From the NCBI GenBank assembly GCA_902806575.1, contig CADCXD010000008.1:620001-684000 (forward strand): 64,000 bases of DNA. The letters run 5' to 3'. This stretch comes from Jackrogersella multiformis (lineage: Eukaryota; Ascomycota; Sordariomycetes; Xylariales; Hypoxylaceae). This document shows positions 12,292 to 24,405 of this stretch, in pieces (the first letter of the stretch is position 1; each line of letters starts with the position of its first letter). The notes beneath the pieces are model-generated. The model saw only the letters and a list, made by a program, of their open reading frames with translations. It searched no databases and was not told the origin of the DNA. The translations under genes and the position numbers were made by a program.

Positions 12292-14617
12292 ATGCCGGTC
12301 GACGGCGAAGTAGCCTCCATGGCCCAGGGCGCAAGTAGCAACTCCAGCGACTTTGTGAGTTTGATCATCATGGTCCCCAGATTCGAGACCGCATCGTTCC
12401 GGATCGTCGCATATCCAATTCGCTAACCCGCTTGGTTCCAGGTTCGCAAATTATACAAGTAATTGCCTCCTTTCCTCTGCTGCCATTCGAGTTGCTCTTC
12501 TATTTGCTCGTGCTAACGAGGCCCGTCTTCGCTGTAGGATGTTAGAAGACCCTGCCTATAGCGAGGTAGTGAGGTGGGGCAATGAAGGCGACAGCTTCGT
12601 CGTTCTTGAGGTAAACTTTGCCATCTTTCGCTTCTTTGGCTTCTTCTCGTAGGCTTTATATAGATATTAACCTCGATTTTACAGAACGAGAAGTTCACCA
12701 AGACTATATTACCGAAACATTTCAAGCATAGCAATTTCGCGAGCTTCGTCCGACAACTTAATAAATACGACTTTCACAAAGTGCGCCATAACGAAGAGAA
12801 TGGACAATCTCCATACGGGCCATCTGTAATACTTGCCTTCCCTCGCGAAGACATGAAAGCCCGTCGGGGGAAAGCTGACAGCGTACATAGGCATGGGAGT
12901 TTAAGCACCCCGAATTTCGATCCGATAGGAAAGACAACCTCGATAATATCCGACGAAAGGCTCCAGCACCTAGGAAGGCTCAAGCCCCGGAGGAGCAGTT
13001 TGGAGTTTCTAATCAACAGGTCCTCGTTCTCAGCGAGACCCTAGCCGCGACCCAGCAACAGGTTCAGCAACTTCAGGAATCCTATCGCGAGATTGTGAAC
13101 GCGAATAAGATTTTCGTAGATGAAATACTTCACCTTCAGAAGCTAGTCCGCGCGCAAAACCAGGTACACAACGAAATAATCAACCATTTGAATAAAGCAG
13201 AGCAGGAAAGGAAAGAAGCTCGAAACCCGGGTCACTCGGCATCCGGATATGGATCTAATACGGCAAACCTCCTGTCTGACGGCTCCGAGTCGCCTCCCGA
13301 GCTACGTCGTGCTCGCGATATTCTTAACGGTCTCCAAGTAGACCATGTCGCAGACCGGGACCTAAACCGAATGTCGGTTCAATTACACCAGGCAGGCGGT
13401 TCGCCCGAATCCCCTGGATCTTCTGGCATGATGGGACCGCCAGGCGTAGGTGGTGTAAATCCCTTCTTGCATGACCCTCTGAATGATATGCGACACCTTG
13501 TATATCCCGTCGGCCAGACGATAGGTATTGATCCCTTCGCCGCGGAGCATATCAACAACCTTCCATACGACCGACCCGTGCAGGATAGTGCGATGGGCCC
13601 CAGCCACCAATTTAACGGGCCGCCGATACATTCACAAACCCCGCCGGGAGGTGCATCGCAAAACGGGTCGCATTGGGGATCCAAGAAGCCCATCGTTCTT
13701 CTCGTAGAGGATGATAGGACGTGTTCTCGAATTGGCTCGAAATTCCTTGCCCAGTATGATTGCGGAGTAGAAGTTGCAGTACGTAACCGTAGAGTTCTCG
13801 ACCTTGTATGCGAAGGCACATGTTTAGCTGACGGTACGATATAGCGCGACGGCCTCGAAGCTGTGAACAAAGTCAACGCGAAACAGCATTACTATGACCT
13901 GATATTCATGGATATCGTTATGCCTCAGCTTGATGGTGTCTCCGCGACCGCTATGATTCGCGAAGTGCAGCCCAACACGCCTATCATCGCTATGACGTCC
14001 AACATCAACCAGCAAGATCTCGAGATGTATTTCCACTGGGGTGAGTGCCGTCTTTATCTCCGAGCCTGCGCCTGGCTGCCGGTATGCTAACATCGTGCAT
14101 AGGCATGCGAGATGTGCTTGCCAAACCGTTCACTAAAGAGGGTATGATTGGCAAACTGAGGAAGCATCTTGTCAACTTCTTGCGGAATCCTCCCCCCGAG
14201 AGTATGATGGAGTCCATGTATCCCAATGATGCCCCCGGCCAGCCGCCGACACCAGGTCCGTATTCGAACCAGGGAATGGGTATGGCTCCTCTTTCCGCCG
14301 CATCGTCTGGTCCGGTGGGAAAGTTCGACACCACTCCGATACAATCGCCGGCCACGAGTGCTTCGTGGCATTCCCCTAGTCAAATGCCTCACGCCTCACC
14401 AACGCTCGCGCAGGATCAGGGATATTTAGGTGCGGGCAGCGGTTCGCAGATGGTGCTCACGCCGGGTGGAAGTCAGAAGCCGCAATATACCAACGCTATG
14501 ATGCCGCAGATGGGTGTACCCGCTCCTCAAAGGATGCCCGAGGGTATACAACGCTCAGACGGGCCGCCTGAGAAACGACAGCGGCTATACACATCCCAGG
14601 GAAATTATAATCAATAA
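12292..14617 (+). CDS. SKN7: Skn7-type response regulator transcription factor
   Basis: Seven exons: 12292-12354, 12442-12458, 12538-12610, 12685-12825, 12891-13778, 13845-14040, 14103-14617; product 630 aa, all phases close. Residues ~21-128 form an HSF-type DNA-binding domain (FVRKLYKMLEDP, HSNFASFVRQLNKYDFHKV, DNLDNIRRKAPAP). A coiled coil spans ~140-215. A CheY-like receiver runs from ~364 (VLLVEDD) with phosphoacceptor Asp417 in FMDIVMPQLDG and conserved Lys467 in VLAKPF. The C-terminus is Pro/Gln/Ser-rich. Family role: nuclear end point of the Sln1-Ypd1 phosphorelay, acting in oxidative, osmotic and wall stress. Exon 2 is only 17 nt, placed inside the HSF helix. Introns have normal donors and CTAAC/CTGAC branch sites. 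Key phosphorelay residues are present, so the gene looks functional. Confidence 0.95.
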
Positions 14618-17600
14618 CAGTATTCCCGACAATTTCCCACCAACACCTTGACTCCGACTTGTATATATTCTCAGCATGTTTCGTTATTCAGCCGAGGGGT
14701 CAGCTGAAACTCGGTAATCGATAGGTCGACGAGGAAGTGTTCTGTTGGAATCGGTACCGTTGCACATTCTAGGCATGGGAGGTATCCGATTTGGGTTGTT
14801 GTGTCGGGGTTATTCGTCGCACTCGGGGCGGAATGGAGCTCCGTGATAGGTGATGGAATACCCCTTGAATGCTTTCTAGAGCCACAGCTTCGCGTATATC
14901 AGTAGCCAGGAGCCAAGAGACGGCTCCTGGACGGGATGGAAGAAATACAAGGGGATGCCTTGATTGTCGAGGCTTGGTTAGGTACATCGGTTGTGCCGAG
15001 GTGTCCAGGGGTCTAGGTGGTCGGCATGCGCCCACGGCTATTTCTAACCTGTGAAGATATCAGTCATGTTCGGTACCATCTTGGATGCAGTTGATCTCTA
15101 GGATCCAAAAGCATTGGATAGTATGGATAGTAGCCTTCGAGCTTGGGTATGTGCGCTCAGGCGAATGAATATGAATGAGGATTTTCCATATTGAATGAAG
15201 AGGTCAAATGAATGGTTGGATACGAAACAAAGAGATAGGATAAAATGTGACTTTACTCGTGGCCATGCATATCTGCTGCTTGATGCTACTATGGTACCTT
15301 AGGTAGGTACTACTATAGTGCCATATTTCAAGCAATGATTTGGTAGAAGTCTGGGTGGGTGGAAAAGATTATGTTAGACGTCTGTCTCTGTCTCTGCAAG
15401 GACACGAAAAGGAGATGAAAGACAAAACCCGGCGCAAACACTTATAACACAAATCGCATGTGCTTACCTTGAAATCAAATTTTCCAAACTGAAAATTGAT
15501 TTACCTTGTTTCGTCTCGTTTCGGTTTGTTTTGTTTGGGTACCTATATCTAGGTAGGTAGCTGGGTAGGTACCTAGGTAGTTTAGATTTCGCGTTTGTAT
15601 GGACGCCGGTGGTCTGGTAACGATGTCATAGTGGCCTTATACTGCGGGTGGCTTGGTGGGAACGGGGGAAGGGAGGCACCTCCAGGATCAGGTAGGTAAC
15701 CAGGTAGGTAACCAGGTAGGTAACCAGGTAGGTATCGGGAGAAGGCAGGGACATGTGCAGAGTGGAAAGGAGCAAACAAATGTTCCAAAGAAGGTTGTTG
15801 GGAAACTTTAGAAGTTTAATATCTACCTGGTGGGTAATATAGCACCTGCCTTCTACACTAGACTGGTATCGCTGGCTAGGCACTTAGGGGTAGGTAGGTA
15901 GAGGTAAAAGACACAAACTCGAAACATGGATCAAAGGAAGGTATGGATTTCGGACTTCCGCTGCTGACGTTTTTTTTTATAGGTACCTAGGTATTATTAT
16001 AAGGCATCCATATGTATTCTTCAAACTTAGTGTTTTTCATACCATTAGGTACGTATGCCGTGCAATTTACATTTACATCTGATACCGAGTAACACGTGTG
16101 TCATAAGTGTAACAAGGAAATAAGACGCTGTCGACTGAGCCGCAATCATTAATTACCTAGGTACCTACCTAGGTAGGTAGGTAATAACGCATAGGTCCAG
16201 GTAATGCCTAGCCAAGCCTAGAATGCGGTCGAAAATCCCATCTGTAAGAATCCATTGCTAATGGGCAATTAACAGAAGAGGGCCCCCGTCCCATTCTCCC
16301 CTGTAGATGGTAGCCGGTAATACGATCTGTTGATCTAGACATCGATCTCTGGGAGCGAGACTCCTGTGGACTAATGGGAAGGCCTTGCTAATCCCCCTTT
16401 CCGGGTTCTAGACTTCGGGGAAGCATGGGGGGAGAGCCCCTGGAAGCACGAAAGCTTGGTACAGATCGACTTCCCCCTCCCCCCTGAACCTTGCCCCTTT
16501 CTATATTTTGATTATAAGTTGCAAGCTTCCCGGATTCCTGTAGGTCTTCTTCTTACAAATAAATGTATGACCAGTTGACTAGTTTATAGAATACGTACTG
16601 AAGGGCGGCACTTAAAATATTGACCTAGCTGCTAGGTACATATTGATCTAACCTTAGTGTACCTACCTACTTGACTACTAGGTACCTAGGTATGTATAAA
16701 ACACGATCCACGCGACCCTTACTTCAAACCGTTCAAGCTTAGCGAAGGTGGCTTTACGCCAAAGACCAGCAAAGTTAGTTGAAGAAGGACATAAGGCTGA
16801 CTTTAGGACTTAAAGATTGACACCCTTGGAGTATGATAAACTCGTTAACATGAAACCGAGAAGATAGCCTAGAAGATAATGACGGCAATGATAGGAGCCA
16901 ATCCCAGCTCCGGCTTCATGGCTAGATCCATAGGTACGGATTAAGGCCTTGGAAACATGACCTGCAGTACCTTACTTACATACTGTACATACATACATAG
17001 CACATGTACATACCTACCTACGGTACCTCCTACTTCGTACATACACTAGGTACATATGTATGCAGGCTGCGTGCTATGTAAGGTAACGGCTGGGTTGCGT
17101 CTGCAGCCAGCCAGGGCTCGCCCACGAGGTTCACCTACATGAGGTCTGGATTCTAGAACTCCTAATAGCAGGTAGCCTAGACCGTAGTCCGTTCCACGGC
17201 AGTCGTTCCACCTTTGGCCCACCCTTGCCGTTATGCCCCCTGCGTCGGCTGGCCTGGACCGTCTTCGAGACTTACGTTCCTGGCTAGTCCCATGGAAGAT
17301 TGCATATGTACTTACTTACGTACATAATAAATCACGTTATCAAGCTCGATTGGTATTCTTACATGCGTGCTTTGATATACCTACCTGGTATATAGCGATC
17401 GAGGTGTATGGGTGATGGTAAGTTGTTAATGATGGATAGTATGATGTACATATGTATGTATGTATGTATATAGATCGAGATCTTACGAGATCTTATGATA
17501 AGGTCCGTAGTTGTAAAATCTGGGGTTTATGTTTGATAGCTCATATTGTTACTTAAATGTTTCAATATTGTTATCCTTGATGGTCCGGCTTGGTGTTATA

Positions 17601-18201
17601 CAAACACACACACATATAGTGTAAAGATACCTATATATTTTATAAAACCATACAGTATGTAGCGAGCACCAAGCTGGACAATTTAGCCATACCTACCTAA
17701 GTACCCAGGTAGGTATTTCAAGATAATCTCGAACAAGCCTGAGAATACCATATTTCAAGACTCAACGGCATGACATTAGTCTTGAATTGTTGTTTTGTGT
17801 TTAGCGAGTACTTGTACTTGTACTTATGACACCGGGTCAAATGAGTTTGTTTAATGATTTTGTTGAATTAGGTTTCGGACTAAAGACTTTAACTAAATGT
17901 TTGTCAAAATATATAGGTATTAGTCGATGTACATATCAAGTGAAGTTATCGTGGGTACCTAGGTACCTGCCAAGCGTTAAAATAGGAATGGTGAATGATC
18001 TAATACTCCTTATAGTGATACTATTAAAATGGGTGAATAACGGCCTTGGTAATGGGGTAATATCGTTATAACGCAATACATGACTGCCCCTCCAAATAAC
18101 TTTGACTCATCCGTCACCCAAAAAAAACAAAACCAATACATGTTCATGTACACACTCACAACGTATAGCATACGGCAATCCACAGACAGCCTTGGATCGC
18201 T
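14618..18201. other. 3.6-kb gene desert with TAGGTA motif clusters
   Basis: No supported gene. It includes the SKN7 3' region and the promoter side of the eIF2B epsilon gene. Palindromic TACCTAGGTA and GGTAGGTA motifs are frequent (15295-15310, 15540-15582, 15885-15905, 15980, 16155-16185, 16670-16695, 17690-17715, 17955-17970), with a 12-bp tandem at 15689-15734 and ATGT repeats near 17451-17475. Confidence 0.6.
15689..15734. repeat. 12-bp tandem repeat, ~3.8 copies
   Basis: Unit CAGGTAGGTAAC repeated head to tail without mismatch for three full units plus most of a fourth. It appears to be a local expansion of the dispersed GGTAGGTA motif. Confidence 0.9.
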
Positions 18202-20577
18202 ATGTCGCAGAATAAAGCTGCTCGGGGTGGTGGTGCTTCACGAGGAAAGAAACCTGGAAAGTCTGGCGCCGAAGAGAAGAGAGAAGATGTTCTTCAGGCA
18301 GTGGTGTGTATTTTCCCAATTCCCTACCTTAGGTAGGTAACTATCGTGGGGTGTTGGTGTCGACGAGAGCTACGAGAGCTACGAGAGCTACGGCTAACAC
18401 AATGCGCCCATGTTTCTCTAGCTTATAGCAGATTCATTTCAAACTAGATTTCATCCATTCTCTCTAGAGAAGCCAAGAGTAAGTCTAGTCTATTCCAAGT
18501 TTTTGTCTAGCTTCATTGCCAATCATTAATCCCCATCTCGCTCCAGTGTCTTCTCCCGCTTGCGAACACACCTCTCATCGAGTATTCCCTCGAGTTCCTC
18601 GCCATGAATGGAGTACAAGAAGTCTTCATATACTGTGGCAACCATCATGACCAGATCGAGCGATATGTCCACGACTCAAGATGGTCTCCCACCTCAAGAT
18701 CATGTCCTTTCTCAACCCTCGAATTTATACGTGTCGCCGATGCTCGATCCATAGGCGATTTTCTTCGAGATTTGGACAAGCGAAATATCATCGGAGCCGA
18801 CTTCATACTTATACATGGAGATTTAGTTTCTAATATTTCCCTCGACGAAGCCTTAGCCGCGCATAGGGCTCGTCGAGAAGCGAATCGAGACTCATGTATG
18901 ACCATGGTATTACGCGAAGCCGGTGACGGAGAACATAACACTAAGACGAAGGGAATAATACCGGCCTTTATCATCGACCCGAACGCTAAGAGATGCCTAC
19001 ACTATGAGGAGATACACCCATTACAGGCCGATCATTACGTCACACTCGACCCAAGCATACTCGAGAACCGCGAAGCCGAGGCTCGAACAGATCTAATCGA
19101 TGCCGAGATTGACATATGCACGCCCGATGTTCTCGCCTTATGGTCCGAGAGTTTCGACTACGAGCTCCCCCGCGCCAATTTCCTGCATGGAGTATTGAAG
19201 GATTGGGAGCTCAACGGGAAGATGATCCACACTGAAATCGTTAACGAGGGCTACAGCGCGCGCGCGAGGAACCTTCAGATGTACGATGCCATCAGCCAGG
19301 ACGTCCTGAGTGGTTGGACCTATCCCTTCGCACCGCGGTGCAATCTTCTACCAGGACAAACTTATCAACTACAGGGCGACAACGTGTACAGGGAGGATGA
19401 AGTCGAAGTCGATTTTGACAGCGAAGTAGTCGATGCGATCCTCGGAAAAGATACACATGTTGGCTCAGGGAGCATAATACGAAATAGCATCATCGGTCGA
19501 AATTGCAAAATCGGTAGCAATGTACGGATTGTCGATAGCTTTATATGGGACGATGCTACGATCAACGATGATGCTGTGGTGGAGCATGCGATTATCGCGG
19601 ACAGGGGAACCGTAGGAAAAGAAGCCTTCGTCCACGAGGGCGCTCTTGTGTCGTTTGGGGTTCACTTGGGTGACGGGACCGACCTCAAATCTGGCACGAT
19701 GCTATCTCTTCTCTCCAGTAGTGGACGACCCACGTCGCCACAGCCTGAACACGTCGGTTCTAAAGGCAAGGGTGCCATTTTCCAGAGTTCAGAGGATGAC
19801 GAAGCAGATTTTGATGACCCTTCAGGGTTGCAAAGGTCACTCATATACTCCCTTGAAGATCTTGACCTCTCCGACTCCTCCGTCTCAACACTTGCAGATG
19901 ACGATGACATGTCCGACGGCGGGTTCGGCCCAGTATCACCATCTGCTAGTCAGCCCACCTCAAGATCACGACTTTCTTCTTTTGCCTCGGATGACTCCGG
20001 AGCGCCTAACTACTCATCTTTCCACTCTGACGCTGTTCATGGCTTGTTAGATGTTCTCCGCGGGACGTCGGGTAACTTCGAATCTGAGAAACTCGAATTT
20101 ATGTCATTACGACTTGCTAATAATGCATCTGATACCGCGATGAGGAAGGCTGTCGCAACAGCCTTCGTCCGTCGCGCCGTCGAGCTCACGAATGCGGAGA
20201 GTGGGGCATTGGAACCAGCAAAGGCCGCCAAGCAGGTACTCTCATCACGGGAGGGCGCCACAAGTTTTGTAACCGAGGTTGGCGTTGGCGATCATTCCGT
20301 ATCAGAGCAGGTCGAGTTCGTATTGGCGGTACAAAAGGCGTGCGCGAGCAGCGCCAAGATAATCGAGGTTACGAGGGCCGGCAACGTTCTTGCTGGCATG
20401 CTGCAGCAGATGTACGACCTCGATATCGTCGAAGAAGAAGGCATCCTGGGCTGGTGGGAAGACGATAGGGGCAAGGAGGAAGGCCTGATGCTGGGCGTGC
20501 GAGAAAAATGCCAAGCGCTTGTTGAGTGGCTTGAGAACGCCGACGAGGAGGAGAGTGAGGAGGATGACGACGAGTGA
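18202..20577 (+). CDS. GCD6: translation initiation factor eIF2B subunit epsilon
   Basis: Exons 18202-18303, 18422-18478 and 18547-20577 give 729 aa. The N-terminal nucleotidyltransferase-like domain starts with EDVLQAV|LIADSFQTRF, EKPR|CLLPLANTPLIEYSLEF and continues through VQEVFIYCGNH. A left-handed beta-helix of hexapeptides follows from ~residue 352 (HVGSGSIIRNSIIGRNCKIG). After an acidic Ser-rich linker, a W2 domain occupies ~564-729 with LGWWED and an acidic end (ADEEESEEDDDE), the acidic/aromatic box that contacts eIF2. Known role: catalytic guanine-nucleotide exchange on eIF2 in the cytosol. Intron 1 uses a GTGTGT donor, contains a GGTAGGTA motif and carries a triple GAGCTAC repeat. 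The first ATG at 18202 lies in a normal leader. Confidence 0.95.
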
Positions 20578-21300
20578 TTGAACAGCTCACAATATCATGC
20601 GAAACAAAGCCGGATAAGCGTATATGCCTTCGGAGAACTAGGGCACGAGCCATCTTCTAAGGTTCTTGAGTTTAATATTCCAACCTAAGGGGTGAGCGGA
20701 CTTTGGGCTTGGATAGTCGCACCGCACGCTTCCATGAATATGGGATTGCTGTTTAAAATGACTATAAATCCTACGAAGGTGTGGGTTGGTCATTATCACG
20801 GGGTTTAGAGAAAAAGGTCTATGGCAAATCTTTAATATGGACGATGATTAGCCTCATAGATAGCTGGAAATGTAGCTGAATGCTTAAGTGGTGTATATTC
20901 TTTTTAATTTTTAATTCGCTCTTACATGATATCATGGTGATGGTAAGGGGCATTGAATGCGATACCTGCATTGTAGATATACCTATTGATGAACCTATGA
21001 TAATTTCGATATTCCGTGTTATCGATAGATAGATAGAGCTTATCGATAGAGTGACCGATTAAATATGGACAGGGATATTATGCAATTGATACGAAAACGC
21101 GTCAGGTCGCGTCGCGCTCATTTTCAATTAAATCAATTAAACTAGCCCCTCTACTACCTTATACCTAACTAAGTACCTACTCTACCTAGGTATTTACTAC
21201 GTGAAATATTAACCCATCTCATTATACAACTAACTTTGCTTACAAGATCACTGAGCACACCGAATCGAACTTCTGACTAAACTAGAACAATTCTTCCGGA
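20578..21300. other. intergenic between GCD6 and PRI1
   Basis: 723 bases; holds the eIF2B epsilon 3' region and the PRI1 promoter. A short inverted ATCGATAG pair (around 21020-21050) and TACCTAGGTA-type motifs (21175-21195) are the only notable elements. Confidence 0.6.
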
Positions 21301-23077
21301 ATGCCTCACTCCGTGTCGCCCGAGGTCGACAGCCAAAATACCGTCGGCGAAGAGACCATGGCCGACGCCCCAGCTCAGGATGGCGGTAGCCCAGCTGCCG
21401 ATAACGACATCACCATGACTGAGACGAACATCGTGCCGGCCGCCATAAAAGAAGAGGAAAATAAGGATATTAAGCTGGAGGAGCTATTCGCAGACGTCGA
21501 CTCGGACGAAGAGTTCCCCAGCTCGCGGCCCGGGATAGAGAAATTCTCCAGCCCCCCTGCGGCAGCAGCAGCATCGCCCTTGTGAGATTTCGGAATCGCT
21601 TTGGGACTGCGAGGTCTACCTTTTAACACATGCTATATAGTGATGGACCGGCGGCTATGAAAGCGTCGGATCCCGAGATCATGCGCATATTCTACCAACG
21701 CTTCTTCCCTTGGCGGTATCTCTTCCAGTGGCTCAACCATAGCCCGACTCCTACCAACGATTTCGTCCACCGCGAGTTCGCCTTCACGCTGCAAAATGAT
21801 AGGTATCTACGATATCAATCATTTCTCAGTTCGGACCTGTGAGTGTTCTCGGCCTGGGTTTTTATCTGCAATACAGCACAGTAACTTACCACATCGGTCG
21901 TAGTCTCCGTAAAGACGTACTCCGTCTGCTGCCGACCCGTTTCGAAATCGGACCGGTATACACCACGAACCCGCGCGACCGAAAGACACTGCGGAACCTG
22001 AGCGCGTTCAAGCCGCTGTCGAAAGAGCTGTGCTTCGATATCGATCTGACGGACTACGACGACATCCGCACGTGCTGCGACAAGGCCAACATCTGCAACC
22101 GCTGCTGGCAGTTCATCACCATGGCCATCAAGGTGGTGGACGTGGCCCTGCGCGAGGACTTCGGCTTCAAGCACATCATGTGGGTGTACTCGGGACGGAG
22201 AGGCGCGCACGCCTGGGTATGCGACAAGAAGGCGCGCGCGATGGACGACCAGAAGCGCAGGGCCGTCGCGGGATACCTCGAGGTGATCCGCGGCGGCGCG
22301 CAGAGCGGGAAGAAGGTCAACGTGCGGAGGCCGCTGCACCCCCATCTAAGGTATGCCCCGCGGCTCCGCTCCTCCACAAGAACGAAGTCCCAGTTCAGGA
22401 ATCAAGTAATCAAGTATCAAGTATCTGCTAACACTTCCCCCCGAAGCCGGAGCCTGGAGATCCTGGCGCCGCACTTCCAAGCGGACGTGCTGGAGTCGCA
22501 AGACCCGTGGTCGGAGGCGGGGCGGGCGGAGCACCTGCTCTCGCTGCTGCCGGACAAGGCGCTGAACGAGGGCCTGCGGCGGAAGTGGGACTCGTCGCCG
22601 GGGCGGGCGAGCACGTCCAAGTGGGCGGACATCGACGCGCTGGCCAAGTCGGGGGCCAGCAGGAACCTGGACGCGAAGGCGCTGCTGGAGGCCAAGCAGG
22701 ACGTCGTGCTCGAGTACACGTACCCCCGCCTCGACATCGAGGTCAGCAAGAAGCTCAACCACCTGCTCAAGTCGCCGTTCGTCGTCCACCCCGGCACCGG
22801 CCGCGTGTGCGTGCCCATCGACACCCGCAGGCTCGAGGAGTTCGACCCCCTGGGCGTGCCGACGGTCCAGGGCCTGCTCGAGGAGATCGACGGCTGGAAG
22901 CCTGAGGACCACGGGGGCGGGGACGCGGCGAAGAGCGGCGTGCTCCAGGACTGGGAGAAGACCTCCCTGCGCCCGTACATCGAGCACTTCCGCGGCTTCG
23001 TGCTGGCGCTCATGAAGGACGAGCGCGATCCCAAGGTCAAGCGCGAGAGGGAGGACGGCGAGGGGATGGAGTTTTGA
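21301..23077 (+). CDS. PRI1: DNA primase small (catalytic) subunit
   Basis: Exons 21301-21581, 21641-21838, 21904-22350 and 22447-23077 encode 518 aa with all phases closing. After an acidic N-terminal tail of ~95 residues the PriS core begins (IMRIFYQRFFPWRYLFQWLN, HREFAFTL). Catalytic acids Asp205 and Asp207 lie in CFDIDLTDYDD; zinc ligands are Cys217/218, Cys224 and Cys227; the nucleotide-binding loop SGRRGAHAW is at 256-264. The last exon is very GC-rich compared with its neighbours. Known role: synthesis of the RNA primer in the Pol alpha-primase complex in the nucleus. It converges with the DUF167 gene, whose stop lies ~180 bases away. The long acidic N-terminus is longer than in yeast and typical of filamentous fungi. 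Confidence 0.95.
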
Positions 23078-23255
23078 GGCTGGTTTGACTTGGCTTGGCT
23101 GTGGTGATCGGGTGTGTTCACCGTAGTTTTGGGGCATAGCCTCGGCGTTCCGGGGGTGCTTTGAGGATTCGAGATTCGAAATTCGAAATTCAAACTTGAG
23201 ATAGGTACCTAGGTATATATATATATACACCTACCTCCATCATAGTCCACGCTCC

Positions 23256-23828
23256 TCACGATTCGTGACCGAGCAGCTTCTCCCTAACCAGAGCTACCAG
23301 GTCCTCGCCACCCCCCACGTCCTTCTCGCGCCGCAAGCAAGAGCTGGCGATGCTGACGGTCTTGTCTCGGGTCTTCATCCCGTGCGTGATTTGCAGGTCG
23401 GATTTGGGGATGCCGAGGATCTGGGAGCTGGTTATTATTTGTTACGCATTTCTCTGCTTGGCTTGTGTGGTGTGGTGTGATGGTTTGTGTATGATTTACG
23501 TGTATGACCTATATGTATGGTTCTATATAAGATTCCATACTCTATATACATGCATACATATATCTAGTTCAGGACACGACGCGCATACACCACCGACGCT
23601 TACCTCGCTGAGCATCTCGACCACGGCCTTGTTGGCCTTGCCGTCCTGCGCCGGGGCCGCCACGCACAGCTCGACGGCCTCGTCCGTCACGGCGGCGACC
23701 CCCTCCCGCACCTTGCTCGCCCCCGGCCGGATGCGGCAGCGCAGCTGCAGGATCTCGGGCGAGGACGCGGAGGACGCCGGCCTTTTCGACGACTTCTGGA
23801 TCAGGGTTATGGCGCTGCGGGTGGCCAT
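23256..23828 (-). CDS. DUF167 / UPF0235 (YggU-like) protein
   Basis: Exons 23828-23604 and 23420-23256 with a 183-nt intron (GTAAGC...CCCAG) give 129 aa. The core reads IRPGASKVREGVAAV, ELCVAAPAQDGKANKAVVEM, then across the junction LSE|ILGIPKSDLQITHGMKTRDK. This is the DUF167 signature with its conserved DGKANK and G..S..K positions. The family is small, cytosolic or mitochondrial, and of unknown molecular function; human C15orf40 is a relative. The intron is unusually long for this window. The gene is divergent from the HAD/SAK gene and convergent with PRI1. Confidence 0.88.
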
Positions 23829-24405
23829 TTGGGGAATGGGTGGTCTGGTTGGACGCTTATATGCTTAGACTTTTGCGTGTTATGGTCATGGTTTCTGTCT
23901 TCGTTGGCTGTAGGCTGCTTGGTATCGACCCATGTAATACCCTAGGTATGTACGATACTCGGGCGGGAGCTTGGGCCACGTTTATTGTGTGACCCGTAGA
24001 ATATCGGTGATTTGTATGGAGCCATTTGCATATACCTAGGTACCTACTGGAAAGTGCGATAAGAAGCTCCGACATTATCGATAACCAACAACCCCTACAT
24101 GAGAAGCGACTATGAATTCTTCGCCAATTGTAGCAGGTGCACTGCACTGGTGCAACGGTGCAACTGCGACAAGTCGAATACCACGATATTTGGAAGCCGC
24201 TACATAGAACCATATAGCCTTACTTCAGCCAGGTGCAAGGTGCAACAAAACTTCCAAGGTTCTCCATCGAAAACATTTCCTTCTTCTTTACTCCATCTAC
24301 CTAATTCATATACTCAGGTAACCAAGATGCAATCGTTCCTATAAGAGTTATATGTTCTCGTTGCGCAATCTCATATCACCACTGAAACGTCTACTATGCC
24401 AAATT
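23829..24405. other. divergent promoter region, DUF167 / SAK genes
   Basis: 577 bases between the two divergent starts. A cluster of GGTGCA/TGCAAC repeats is seen at 24135-24175 and again near 24230-24245. No further gene. Confidence 0.5.

Noticed and set aside
22346..23230. Long minus-strand frames of 258 and 294 codons
   Set aside because: Shadows of the GC-rich last exon of PRI1; composition is Arg/Pro/Leu-rich and no domain is seen.
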